Shown here: positions 7,756 to 15,427 of the stretch, piece after piece
Layout: every line of letters starts with the position of its first letter
How positions within the stretch are numbered: position 1 is the first letter of the stretch
Made by a program: the position numbers and the translations under genes
Assembly (NCBI RefSeq): GCF_024138125.1
Contig: NZ_CP099994.1
Coordinates: 124,001 to 188,000, forward strand
Source: Halorussus salilacus
GTDB lineage: Archaea > Halobacteriota > Halobacteria > Halobacteriales > Haladaptataceae
DNA: 64,000 nt
Direction: 5' to 3'
The notes under the pieces: model-generated
What the model was told of the DNA's origin: nothing
Databases searched by the model: none
Seen by the model: only the letters and a program-made list of their open reading frames with translations

Positions 7756-9197
7756 ATGCGGAGAGCCACACTGTCCGTAGCTCTGGTGGCGCTCGCGGTC
7801 GGCGGGAGCGTCGTCGCGCTCGCGGGCGCGAGCGCGACGACCGCGACCGGCCACGAGGGGCCACCGCCGACGACCCCCGAGAGCGCGCACCGCCCGAGTT
7901 GCCCGAGCAGTGGCGACACACCTACGGCGCGAGCGGCGACGACACCTTCGCCGACCTCGTGCCGACCGACGACGGCGGCTACCTCCTCGTCGGGTGGACC
8001 GAGGACGGCGACCGAGACGGCTGGGTCCTCAAGACCGACGGCGGCGGCGAGAAGGAGTGGGAGCGGAGCCTCGGCGGGAACGGGACCGACCGCTTCTACG
8101 GCGTCGCCGAGACCGACGACGGCTACCTGCTCGCTGGCCGGACCGACCAGAATAGTGGGCCGAACGGCTGGATAGTCGAACTGAGTTCCGACGGCGACCT
8201 CGAAGACGAGCGAATCGCGGATCCGGGCGCGTTCTACGCCCTCGAACCCGACGACTCGGGCTACCTCCTCGCCGGATGGACCCGCGGCGACGGCCGGGAG
8301 GGACGGGCGACGAAACTCGGCTCGGACGGCGCTACGGAGTGGTCCGAGACCTACGCGACCCCCGAGGGGTACGACGCGGGCTACCTCCGGGCAATCGTGC
8401 CGACCGACGACGGCTACTACCTCGCCGGGAAGACCGAGGGCGACAGCGACGACGGGTGGGCGCTGTCGGTCGATTCCGACGGGAGCCAGAACTGGCAGTC
8501 CACGGCCGGGGGACCAGACAGAGACGACGTGTGGGCGGCCGCGCCCGCCGGGGACGGGGAGTCCGACGCGGGGTTCGTGATGGCTGGCGAGACCGAGAGC
8601 AACGCCACCGGCCCGCGGGACGGCTGGCTGGTGAAGTTCGACGACGACGGGGAGGTCGAGTGGGAACGCAGACACGGCGGCGATGGCACCCAGTGGCTCG
8701 ACTCCGCGATGGCGACCGACGATGGGTTCCTGTTCACCGGGAGTTCCGATGCGAACTCCGACAGCGTGGACGGCTACGTGCTGGCGACCGACCCCGAGGG
8801 GGAGGTCGCGTGGGAGTCCTACTACGGCACCGACTCGTGGGACAAGCCGTGGCCAGCCGTCCGCGCCCACGGCGGCGGCTACGTCCTCGCGGGACAGACC
8901 GCGGGCGACGGCGCGGAGGGCAGGGACGGCTGGATGCTCCGCATCGGCGGCGCAGACGGGAATTCGACGGAAGACGGGACGGAATCGTCCGAGACCGCCG
9001 AGGACACCGAGAGCGAAACCGCGGACGAAACGACCGCAGAACCGCCCGATGGGACCACCGCAGAAGACGGCGCGATGGAGGCCGAGACCGCCACCGGTAC
9101 CGAGGAGTCGGCCAGCGACGTGCCCGGATTCGGCGTCGGCGTGGCGCTACTCGCGCTCGCCGCGCTGGTCTCGGCGCTCGCGGTCGCTCGGCGGTGA
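7756..9197 (+). pseudogene. Secreted PGF-CTERM repeat protein, split by a frameshift
   Basis: The start and signal peptide (MRRATLSVALVALAVGG ... ALAGASATTATG) are in one frame from ATG 7756; the mature protein (from about PPELPEQWRHTYG, base 7890 on) is in another. Losing one base in the CCCCC run near 7874-7878 would explain the shift; adding one C restores a single frame. The body has six to seven copies of a D-D-G-Y-L-L-A-G-x-T type blade, a beta-propeller as in DDD-containing haloarchaeal surface proteins, then a Thr/Glu-rich spacer and a PGF-CTERM tail (VPGFGVGVALLALAALV, then ARR) for archaeosortase processing. TATAACAAAA about 28 bases upstream fits a leaderless start. Broken gene, phase-variable gene or sequencing error cannot be told apart here. 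Confidence 0.75.
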
Positions 9198-9258
9198 ACC
9201 GCCGAGCGACCGCGCGAGGAGTCGGTTTCACGCCCAGAGCGGCCACATCTGCGGGCGG

Positions 9259-9684
9259 TCACTCCTCCGCGTCGGCCTCCCGAATCAGCCGCCGGACGTG
9301 CCCGAGCGAGTAGGAGACGCCGTACTCGCGCTCGATGAGGTCCCGGACCAGTTCGGGCGTCCACGAGGCCGCGTCGAAGCCGTAGGCCTCGGGCGAGTCG
9401 GCGAGCGCCCCGAACACGGCCTCGCGGTCGGCGTCGTCGAGTTCGCTCGGCCTGCCGGGGCGGTCGCCGTCCTCGACCGCGGCCGACACGGATTCGGCGG
9501 CGAATCGGTCGAGCCAGTAGTAGAGGGTCGACTCCGGAATCCCGTAGCGCTCGGAGAGGGTCGAGACCGGTACCCCGTCCTTGTAGGCCAGCGCGACCAT
9601 CAGGCGCTTGGCGGCCTTCGCGCTCTCGACCGCATCGAGTTCGGCGCGGAGCGACGCGCGCGAGACGCCGTCGAGTTTGTCCAT
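9259..9684 (-). CDS. Helix-turn-helix protein related to IS630 transposase N-terminus
   Basis: 141 residues with a first HTH at about 38-62 (STLSERYGIPESTLYYWLDRF) and a second winged HTH at about 105-136 (WTPELVRDLIEREYGVSYS, then HVRRLIRE). This is the double HTH that precedes the DDE domain in IS630/Tc1-type transposases. No DDE catalytic domain follows and no inverted repeats are seen at its edges, so it is either a remnant or a domesticated DNA-binding protein; stand-alone copies are frequent in haloarchaea. Start ATG 9684. Confidence 0.75.
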   Translation of the reverse strand: MDKLDGVSRASLRAELDAVESAKAAKRLMVALAYKDGVPVSTLSERYGIPESTLYYWLDRFAAESVSAAVEDGDRPGRPSELDDADREAVFGALADSPEAYGFDAASWTPELVRDLIEREYGVSYSLGHVRRLIREADAEE

Positions 9685-9810
9685 CGTCCGGAACTACCCG
9701 ATATCGGACCATAATTCTGTCCGTTCGAGTCGGAACTCGCGGGGTCGGGGCCGAACGCGCCGACTCCGCCGCCCCCGGGGTTAATGCGCTGGCGGTCGTA
9801 GCCCGGCGAC

Positions 9811-10959
9811 ATGAGCGTCACCGACTACGAACTGTTCGAGGTGCCCCCGCGGTGGCTGTTCCTGCGCCTCGAAACGAGCGACGGACTCGTGGGGTGGGGC
9901 GAACCGGTCGTCGAGGGGCGGGCCGGGACGGTCCGGACGGCGGTCGAGGAACTGCTTGAGGGGTACCTGCTCGGCGAGGACCCCGCGCGCATCGAGGACC
10001 ACTGGCAGACCCACTACCGCGGGGGGTTCTATCGGGGCGGGCCGGTCCTGATGTCGGCCATCGCGGGCGTCGATCAGGCGCTCTGGGACATCAAGGGCAA
10101 GCGACTCGGCGCGCCGGTCCACGAACTCCTCGGCGGGAGGGCGCGCGACCGAATCCGTGTCTACCAGTGGATCGGCGGCGACCGGCCGGACGACGTGGGC
10201 GAGGCCGCCCGCGAGAAGGTCGCGGAGGGGTTCACCGCGCTCAAGATGAACGCCACGCCCGAGTTAGAGCGAATCGACACCCCCGCCGCGGTCGCGGCGG
10301 CCGCCGACCGCCTCGCGGAGGTCCGCGAGGCGGTCGGCGACGATGTCGGCATCGGCGTCGACTTCCACGGCCGGGCGAGCAAGTCGATGGCGAAACGGCT
10401 GGTCGCGGCGCTCGAACCCCACGACCCGATGTTCGTCGAGGAGCCGGTCCTGCCCGAGCACAACGACGCCCTCCCCGACATCGCGGCCCGAACGACGGTA
10501 CCCATCGCCACGGGCGAGCGGCTGTACTCCCGGTGGGACTTCAAGCAGGTCTTCGAGTCGGGCGCGGTCGACGTGGTCCAGCCCGACCCGAGCCACGCCG
10601 GGGGAATTACCGAGGTCCACAAAATCGCGAGCATGGCCGAGACCTACGACGTGGCGCTCGCGCCCCACTGCCCGCTCGGTCCGGTCGCGCTGGCCGCCGC
10701 GCTCCAGATCGACGCCTGCACGCCCAACGCCCTGATTCAGGAGCAGAGCCTCGGCATCCACTACAACGAGGACAGCGACGTGCTCGACTACCTCGCCGAC
10801 CCGAGCGTCTTCGAGTTCGATTCGGGCTTCGTCGCGATACCGGACGGTCCGGGGCTCGGCGTCGAGGTCGACGAGTCGGTCGTCCGCGAGCGCGCGGGCG
10901 AGGTGAACTGGCGCAATCCCGTCTGGAGACACGAGGACGGGAGCGTCGCGGAGTGGTGA
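9811..10959 (+). CDS. dgoD: Enolase-superfamily sugar-acid dehydratase, galactonate dehydratase type
   Basis: 382 residues. The N-terminal capping domain (1-120) is followed by a TIM barrel with the mandelate-racemase-type metal ligands VDFHGRA (Asp and the adjacent His), FVEEPVL (Glu) and ATGERLY (Glu), and the catalytic PHCPLGP His. The D-x-H pair plus that His is the pattern of D-galactonate and related sugar-acid dehydratases, which feed the semiphosphorylative Entner-Doudoroff route. Exact substrate uncertain (galactonate, arabinonate, gluconate). GGTTAATG about 28 bases upstream of ATG 9811 supports the start. The next small gene begins three bases after its stop. Confidence 0.8.
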   Translation: MSVTDYELFEVPPRWLFLRLETSDGLVGWGEPVVEGRAGTVRTAVEELLEGYLLGEDPARIEDHWQTHYRGGFYRGGPVLMSAIAGVDQALWDIKGKRLGAPVHELLGGRARDRIRVYQWIGGDRPDDVGEAAREKVAEGFTALKMNATPELERIDTPAAVAAAADRLAEVREAVGDDVGIGVDFHGRASKSMAKRLVAALEPHDPMFVEEPVLPEHNDALPDIAARTTVPIATGERLYSRWDFKQVFESGAVDVVQPDPSHAGGITEVHKIASMAETYDVALAPHCPLGPVALAAALQIDACTPNALIQEQSLGIHYNEDSDVLDYLADPSVFEFDSGFVAIPDGPGLGVEVDESVVRERAGEVNWRNPVWRHEDGSVAEW

Positions 10960-10961
10960 CG

Positions 10962-11306
10962 ATGGCCGACCCGCTCGACCCGTTCTCCGGCGTGGAGGAA
11001 GAGGACGCCCGCGACCTCGCGGCCCGCCACCAGCGGCTCGTCCGGGAGTTCTCCGACCTCTCGGTCGCCGACGTGGTCTACGAGTACCGGACGCGCTTCC
11101 ACCGCGACCCCCTCGTGGCGCGCGACGGGGCCGCGTACTACCTCTCGGTCCGGAGCCACGTCTGGGAGGACTTCGCCGACCGACTGGAAACGAGCGAGGC
11201 GGAACTCGCGCGCCTGAAGGCCGTCCACGCCGAGGCGTTCCGGGCGGGCGTCGGCGACCCGGACGACCACGAGGGCGAACCGCTGGTGCTTGTCGAGGAG
11301 GACTGA
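10962..11306 (+). CDS. Conserved hypothetical protein, 114 residues
   Basis: ATG 10962 lies two bases past the stop of the dehydratase gene, so the two are probably cotranscribed. The product is acidic, soluble and predicted mostly helical (DARDLAARHQRLVREFSDLSV, then ETSEAELARLKAVHAEAF), with a central R-x-H-x-D-P-L segment. I do not recognise a family. A perfect hairpin begins at the base after its stop, a likely end of the operon. Confidence 0.7.
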   Translation: MADPLDPFSGVEEEDARDLAARHQRLVREFSDLSVADVVYEYRTRFHRDPLVARDGAAYYLSVRSHVWEDFADRLETSEAELARLKAVHAEAFRAGVGDPDDHEGEPLVLVEED

Positions 11307-11338
11307 GGCCGACGGGAGCCGTTCGGCTCCCGTCGGCC
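11307..11338 (+). terminator. Hairpin at the end of the dehydratase operon
   Basis: Fourteen-base arms 11307-11320 and 11325-11338 pair perfectly around a GTTC loop, starting one base after the stop codon. A short pyrimidine-rich stretch follows but no long T-run, so the role as terminator is inferred from position. Confidence 0.5.
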
Positions 11339-11463
11339 ATCCGACCCTTCATTCGTCGGTTGTATTACCCTATTCTCTCTGCCGGAAACCGTGAATTTTT
11401 TACCATCCGGCGTGCTTGGCACGGTAAGCCGAACCGAGGGAGCCGTTCGTCGGCGAGTAAATT

Positions 11464-11820
11464 ATGAAGGGAGATACGACAGACATCGTGGAACGCGACC
11501 CCTCGCTCGACAGCGACGGGCGCGCGGCGTACCGTGTGAACACCGACGGGAGGGGCCTGACGGCCACAATCGTCGGGGCCGTCGCGGAGGTGGCCGACTG
11601 CGACCCGGTTTCGGAGGGATTCCGGCTGTACGACGTGGTAGACCCCGAAGCGCTGGAACGGCTCTTCCCCGACGACGCGGCCGACGGACGCGTCGTCGGA
11701 ACGGTCACCTTCGAGCTACGTGGCTGTCGAGTCGAGGTCCACTCCGACGGCGAGCACGTCGTCTACGCGCCCGAGGAGGCCCACCACGACTCTCACTCGC
11801 CGTCGGTCGGGTCGGCGTAG
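11464..11820 (+). CDS. HalOD1 output-domain protein
   Basis: 118 residues forming a single HalOD1 domain: LTATIVGAVAEVADCDP, then a Val/Asp-Pro-Glu-Ala-Leu-Glu-Arg-Leu-Phe segment, then VTFELRGCRVEVHSDGEHVVY. HalOD1 is a haloarchaea-specific putative output domain of signalling systems, usually found alone or fused to receivers. Start ATG 11464 sits in an AT-rich patch (GTAAATTATG). The final residues are His/Ser-rich. Partner unknown. Confidence 0.85.
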   Translation: MKGDTTDIVERDPSLDSDGRAAYRVNTDGRGLTATIVGAVAEVADCDPVSEGFRLYDVVDPEALERLFPDDAADGRVVGTVTFELRGCRVEVHSDGEHVVYAPEEAHHDSHSPSVGSA

Positions 11821-11950
11821 TCCGAGCGCGGCGTTCTCCGGGAGTTGGTCCGTCCGAGCGCGGCGTTCTCCGAGAGCTGACCCATCAGAACGCGGTTGCG
11901 AAAAGGTGATGGGCCGTCGGTCGCAGGCTCCCTCACGGAGCGATTACCGA

Positions 11951-12220
11951 ATGGCCGTCAGGAACAAGGTCTCGTTTTGGGAGATGTTCAGGGAGTTGCC
12001 GGGTCGGACCGCGGTGGCGAGCGTCGTCCCCGTCCTCCTCGGCGTCGCACAGCTGGTGAACGGCTACCTCCACGGCGTCCCGGTGACCCACACCGGCGCG
12101 TTCGCCGTGGTGATGGCGGCCGCCGCGGTGGTGGTGACCCGGTACCACCTCGTGGCGTTCCACCGCGCGAAACTCCAGCGGAGCGTCTTCGGCGACCGCG
12201 GGCCCGTCTCCGACGACTGA
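11951..12220 (+). CDS. Two-helix membrane protein, 89 residues
   Basis: ATG 11951. The protein has an N-terminal amphipathic part (KVSFWEMFRELPGR) and two hydrophobic segments (TAVASVVPVLLGVAQLV and FAVVMAAAAVVVTRY) joined by a short His-containing loop, then a basic end. Function unknown. An alternative upstream start would put it in a frame already used by low-complexity sequence, so the short form is preferred. Confidence 0.6.
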   Translation: MAVRNKVSFWEMFRELPGRTAVASVVPVLLGVAQLVNGYLHGVPVTHTGAFAVVMAAAAVVVTRYHLVAFHRAKLQRSVFGDRGPVSDD

Positions 12221-12259
12221 CTCGCGGAACTCGGGCGAACGAGTCGCGAGCTTCGGGAC

Positions 12260-14410
12260 TCACGACGACTCGACCGCCGGGTCGTGGCGCGCGAACCAGT
12301 CGGTGAGTTCCTCCAGTCGATGGACCGCCCGGTCGGGGTCGCCGATGTTGTGATGCTCGTCGGGGTACACGACGAGGCGGGCGGGCACGCCCTGCTTCTT
12401 CACGCTGACGTAGAGCTGTTCGCTCTGGGAGGGCGGACACCGCCAGTCCTCGCCGCCCGCGGTCACGAGCAGGGGCGTCTCCACCTCGCCCACGTCGAGG
12501 ATGCTCGAACTCGCGTCGTAGCCCTCGGGGTCCTCCCACGGCAGGCCGAAGTCGTCCTCCCACCAGACGTGGCTGTCGTCGGTGCCGAACGCCGACCGGA
12601 AGTCGTAGAGGCCGTGTTCGGCCGCTGCCGCGGCGAACCGGTCGCTCGCCGTGATCAGGTAGCCCGTGGTGATACCGCCGTACGAGAAGCCGGTGGCGAA
12701 ACACCGGTCGGGGTCTGCCCACCCGCGCTCGACCAGTTCCTCGACGCCCGCGAGCACGTCGTCGCGCTCTCGGGGTCCCCACTCACCGCGAATCTGCTCG
12801 CTGAATTCGCGGCCGTACGAGGAACTCCCGCGGTAGTTCGTCCGGAGGACGACGTACCCCCTCCCGGTGAAGTGGGCGTACTCGAACGAGAAGGTCGGCG
12901 CGTCGTAGGAGATGGGCCCGCCGTGGATTGAGGCGACCAGCGGCCGGGGGTCGGGGTCCTCGGGGTCGAAGTCGGTGGGCAGGTACGCGAGGGCCTCTAT
13001 CTCCTGGCCGTCGGACTCGACGGTGAGTCGGCGACACTCCGGGAGTTCGGCGTCGGCCAGCAGGTCCTCGTTGACCGCCGAGATTCGGGTGGGTTCGACC
13101 GCGGCGTCGCCGTCGGCGACGCCGCGGTCGGCGGTAGCGGGGGAGGCGGCATCGAGGCCCGCCGCGTCGACGGCGTACACGTCCGTTCCCTCCTGCGGGT
13201 CCGAGAGGACGACCGCCGCGGTGCCACCGCGGCAGTCGAACCCCTCGATGGTCCGGCCGCGACCCTGCGCGTGGAAGATTCGCTTGGGTTCGCCGTCGGC
13301 CGGGAACCGGACGAGTCGGGTCAGCCCCTCGTCGCCGACGGCCGCGAGCACGTCGTCTCCCCGCCACCCGAGCGACCCGTACCGCGCGACGGTCCGGTCG
13401 AGGTCGGCAGACCTCGACCGGACCGTGGCTCCCGAGTCGAGGTCTGCGACGAAGACCTCGGAGGGAACGTACCAGTTCTCGGGGTCGCCGCCGACGAACG
13501 CGAGGCGCTCGCCGTCGGACGCGTCCGACGAGCCTCCGGTCGCGTCGCTTCCGGAGACGCCCTCGGGGTGCCACCGGAGCCGGGAGGCGGTGAGGTCCGA
13601 GTCGGTCACCTTCCGGCAGGCGGAGCCGTCGGGCGAGATCAGGTACACGTCCATCACATGGTTGTCGTCGGGCCTGTCGGTCCGGTTCGAGAGGAAGGCG
13701 ATGTCATCCCCCGCGGGCGACCACGCGGGCTGGAGGCCGAGCGCGGGTTCGCGCGCACCGCCGCCGTAGGCGTCGTCGAGGCGTTCGGCCTCGCGGGTGT
13801 CGCAGTCGACGACGAACAGGTAGGTGGTCACGTCGTCGAGCCAGCCCTTCCCGTCGTACTTGTGCTGGAGACGTTCGATCTCTATCGGGCCGTCCTCGTC
13901 GCGTCGGCGCTCCAGATACTCGCGCTGGTCGTCGGTCGGGTCGCGGGCGGCGACGACGAGACGGTCGCCCTCCGGACCCCAGTCGAACGACCGCGCGCCC
14001 TCCTCGAAGTCGGTGAGCTGTCGGGCGTCGCCGCCGCGTTCGAGGTCGAAGGCCCAGACCTGCGTCTTGGGTTCGTCGTCCGAACCGCCGTTCTCGTCGG
14101 CGTCTTCGGATTCGTCCGCGTCCTCGTCCCGCGAGACCGCGATTTCGGCGTCGGTCTCGCGGGCCGCGAGGAAGCCGAGTTTCGAGCCGTCGGGACTCCA
14201 GACCGGCGCGCTGGCGTCCGAGGCCCGCGAGAGGCGGTGGGGGTCCCGGGAGCCGTCGGTCGGCGCGACGAACACCGAACTCCGGCGGTCGTCCTCGGCG
14301 CGGTCGAACTCGGCGGCGACGAACGCCACGCGGCCCCCGTCGGGCGAGACCGCGAGGTCCGTCAACAGCGTGAGGTCGTAGAAGTCCTCGACTTCGAGCG
14401 GGTCGGGCAT
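12260..14410 (-). CDS. S9-family serine peptidase (acylaminoacyl-peptidase type)
   Basis: 716 residues. Residues 1-430 form a beta-propeller with WD-like blades (VSPDGGRVAFVAAEF, WSPDGSKLGFLA, WSPAGDDIAFLS). Residues 460-716 are an alpha/beta hydrolase with the oxyanion loop SIHGGP, the nucleophile GFSYGG, the aspartate in GGEDWRCPPSQ and the histidine in DEHHNI. It should cleave oligopeptides in the cytoplasm. An acidic low-complexity insert (EDADESEDADEN) lies in the propeller. Start ATG 14410 (MPDPLEVEDF); an upstream ATG would add nine residues. Confidence 0.92.
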   Translation of the reverse strand: MPDPLEVEDFYDLTLLTDLAVSPDGGRVAFVAAEFDRAEDDRRSSVFVAPTDGSRDPHRLSRASDASAPVWSPDGSKLGFLAARETDAEIAVSRDEDADESEDADENGGSDDEPKTQVWAFDLERGGDARQLTDFEEGARSFDWGPEGDRLVVAARDPTDDQREYLERRRDEDGPIEIERLQHKYDGKGWLDDVTTYLFVVDCDTREAERLDDAYGGGAREPALGLQPAWSPAGDDIAFLSNRTDRPDDNHVMDVYLISPDGSACRKVTDSDLTASRLRWHPEGVSGSDATGGSSDASDGERLAFVGGDPENWYVPSEVFVADLDSGATVRSRSADLDRTVARYGSLGWRGDDVLAAVGDEGLTRLVRFPADGEPKRIFHAQGRGRTIEGFDCRGGTAAVVLSDPQEGTDVYAVDAAGLDAASPATADRGVADGDAAVEPTRISAVNEDLLADAELPECRRLTVESDGQEIEALAYLPTDFDPEDPDPRPLVASIHGGPISYDAPTFSFEYAHFTGRGYVVLRTNYRGSSSYGREFSEQIRGEWGPRERDDVLAGVEELVERGWADPDRCFATGFSYGGITTGYLITASDRFAAAAAEHGLYDFRSAFGTDDSHVWWEDDFGLPWEDPEGYDASSSILDVGEVETPLLVTAGGEDWRCPPSQSEQLYVSVKKQGVPARLVVYPDEHHNIGDPDRAVHRLEELTDWFARHDPAVESS

Positions 14411-14511
14411 GGCAGTATCGTGGCGGTCGGACCACATTACGGTGTGGGTACGAGCGAGGGACGCGGGGTATCCGGGTAGGGAGAAGGGATGACGGGCGAG
14501 CGCCGAGGGCC

Positions 14512-14544
14512 GCGGCGAGGGCCGACGGCGTCGGCCCTCGCCGC
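14512..14544 (-). terminator. 15-base hairpin directly after a small gene
   Basis: Arms 14512-14526 and 14530-14544 pair perfectly around GGC and begin on the last base of the preceding minus-strand stop codon. It separates that gene from the S9 peptidase gene on the same strand. No T-run follows. Confidence 0.45.
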
Positions 14545-14825
14545 TAAATCGGGTCGTCGGGGTCGTGTTCGTCGGCCATCCGCGTCGCCTCGGTCGCGTA
14601 CCGCTCGCGCTCCTCCGGGTCGTCGACGCTCCCGAGGTCGCCGGGCGAGACGGCGAGCGCGGCGGTCGTGTCCCGGGCGTCGGAGAAGCTGGTGAGCGCC
14701 CGCTCCTTCCGGAAGTAGCGCTCGCCGTCGGGAGTCGCGTACACGAGGATGATGAGGTTCTGCTCGTCGTCGGAGTAGGTGCGCTCGACCAGCCAGACGC
14801 GAACGTCGTCGCTCTCTTCGGGCAT
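14544..14825 (-). CDS. Haloarchaeal hypothetical protein, 93 residues
   Basis: Start ATG 14825 (MPEESDDVRVWLVERTYSD). The protein has an alternating beta pattern (VRVWLVERTY, NLIILVYATPDG, RYFRKERAL) followed by an acidic helical tail rich in Glu and Asp. No catalytic motif. This pattern is frequent in haloarchaea; I cannot assign a function. It is divergent from the RidA gene. Confidence 0.7.
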   Translation of the reverse strand: MPEESDDVRVWLVERTYSDDEQNLIILVYATPDGERYFRKERALTSFSDARDTTAALAVSPGDLGSVDDPEERERYATEATRMADEHDPDDPI

Positions 14826-14924
14826 GGTCGTACGGAAGCACGACAGGAACGTAGTGGTTTGGACCGAGTCGCATCCGAAACCCGACCCGGACATTTATTA
14901 CGTATTGAGACGACATGATAACTG

Positions 14925-15362
14925 ATGGACAAGACAGCCATCCTGCCCGAGGGACGCACCGTCGAGTCGGACGACCTCGACGAACCGGCGTCGTCGTACG
15001 GAACGGTAACCCACCACGCCGACCACGCTCGGGTGGTGTTCTCCGGGTCGATATGGCCCGAGGGCGGCGTTGCGGAGCAGGTGCGTCAAATTCTGGCCCA
15101 CAAGGAGATGGCGCTCGGAGACCTCGGTGGGACCATGGACGACGTGGTCTCGATGCAGTTTTTCGTCCGAGACGACGTGCTGTCGCGCGAGACGCAGGGC
15201 GAGATTCACGAAGTTCGGAGCGAGTTCTTCTCGCGCCCCCACTATCCGGCGAGCACGATGGTCGGGGTCGCGAGCCTCCTCGACCCCGACGCGCTCGTCG
15301 AGGTCGAACTCGAAGCCGAGATTCCGAACGACGGCTGGGATACCGACGTTATCACGGGGTAG
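14925..15362 (+). CDS. RidA-family (YjgF/UK114) deaminase-like protein
   Basis: 145 residues with the RidA fold: ARVVFSGSIWPEGGVAEQVRQIL, LGDLGGTMDDVVSMQFFVRDD and the C-terminal PASTMVGVASLLDPDALVEVELEAE. True RidA hydrolyses reactive enamines/imines released by PLP enzymes. The arginine that binds the substrate carboxylate in RidA (usually R-x-x-V near GVASL) is not visible in the standard position, so it may belong to a Rid subfamily of unknown activity. Leaderless start: TTTATTA lies about 28 bases before ATG 14925. Confidence 0.85.
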   Translation: MDKTAILPEGRTVESDDLDEPASSYGTVTHHADHARVVFSGSIWPEGGVAEQVRQILAHKEMALGDLGGTMDDVVSMQFFVRDDVLSRETQGEIHEVRSEFFSRPHYPASTMVGVASLLDPDALVEVELEAEIPNDGWDTDVITG

Positions 15363-15427
15363 GCGCGTCGGGTCGACGTGCTCACGGGGTAGGAGCGGCC
15401 GGTCGGGGGAACGAACCGACCCCCGCA

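Noticed and set aside
9259-9684. Complete IS630-type insertion sequence
   Set aside because: Only the DNA-binding half is present; no DDE domain, terminal inverted repeats or target duplication are visible.
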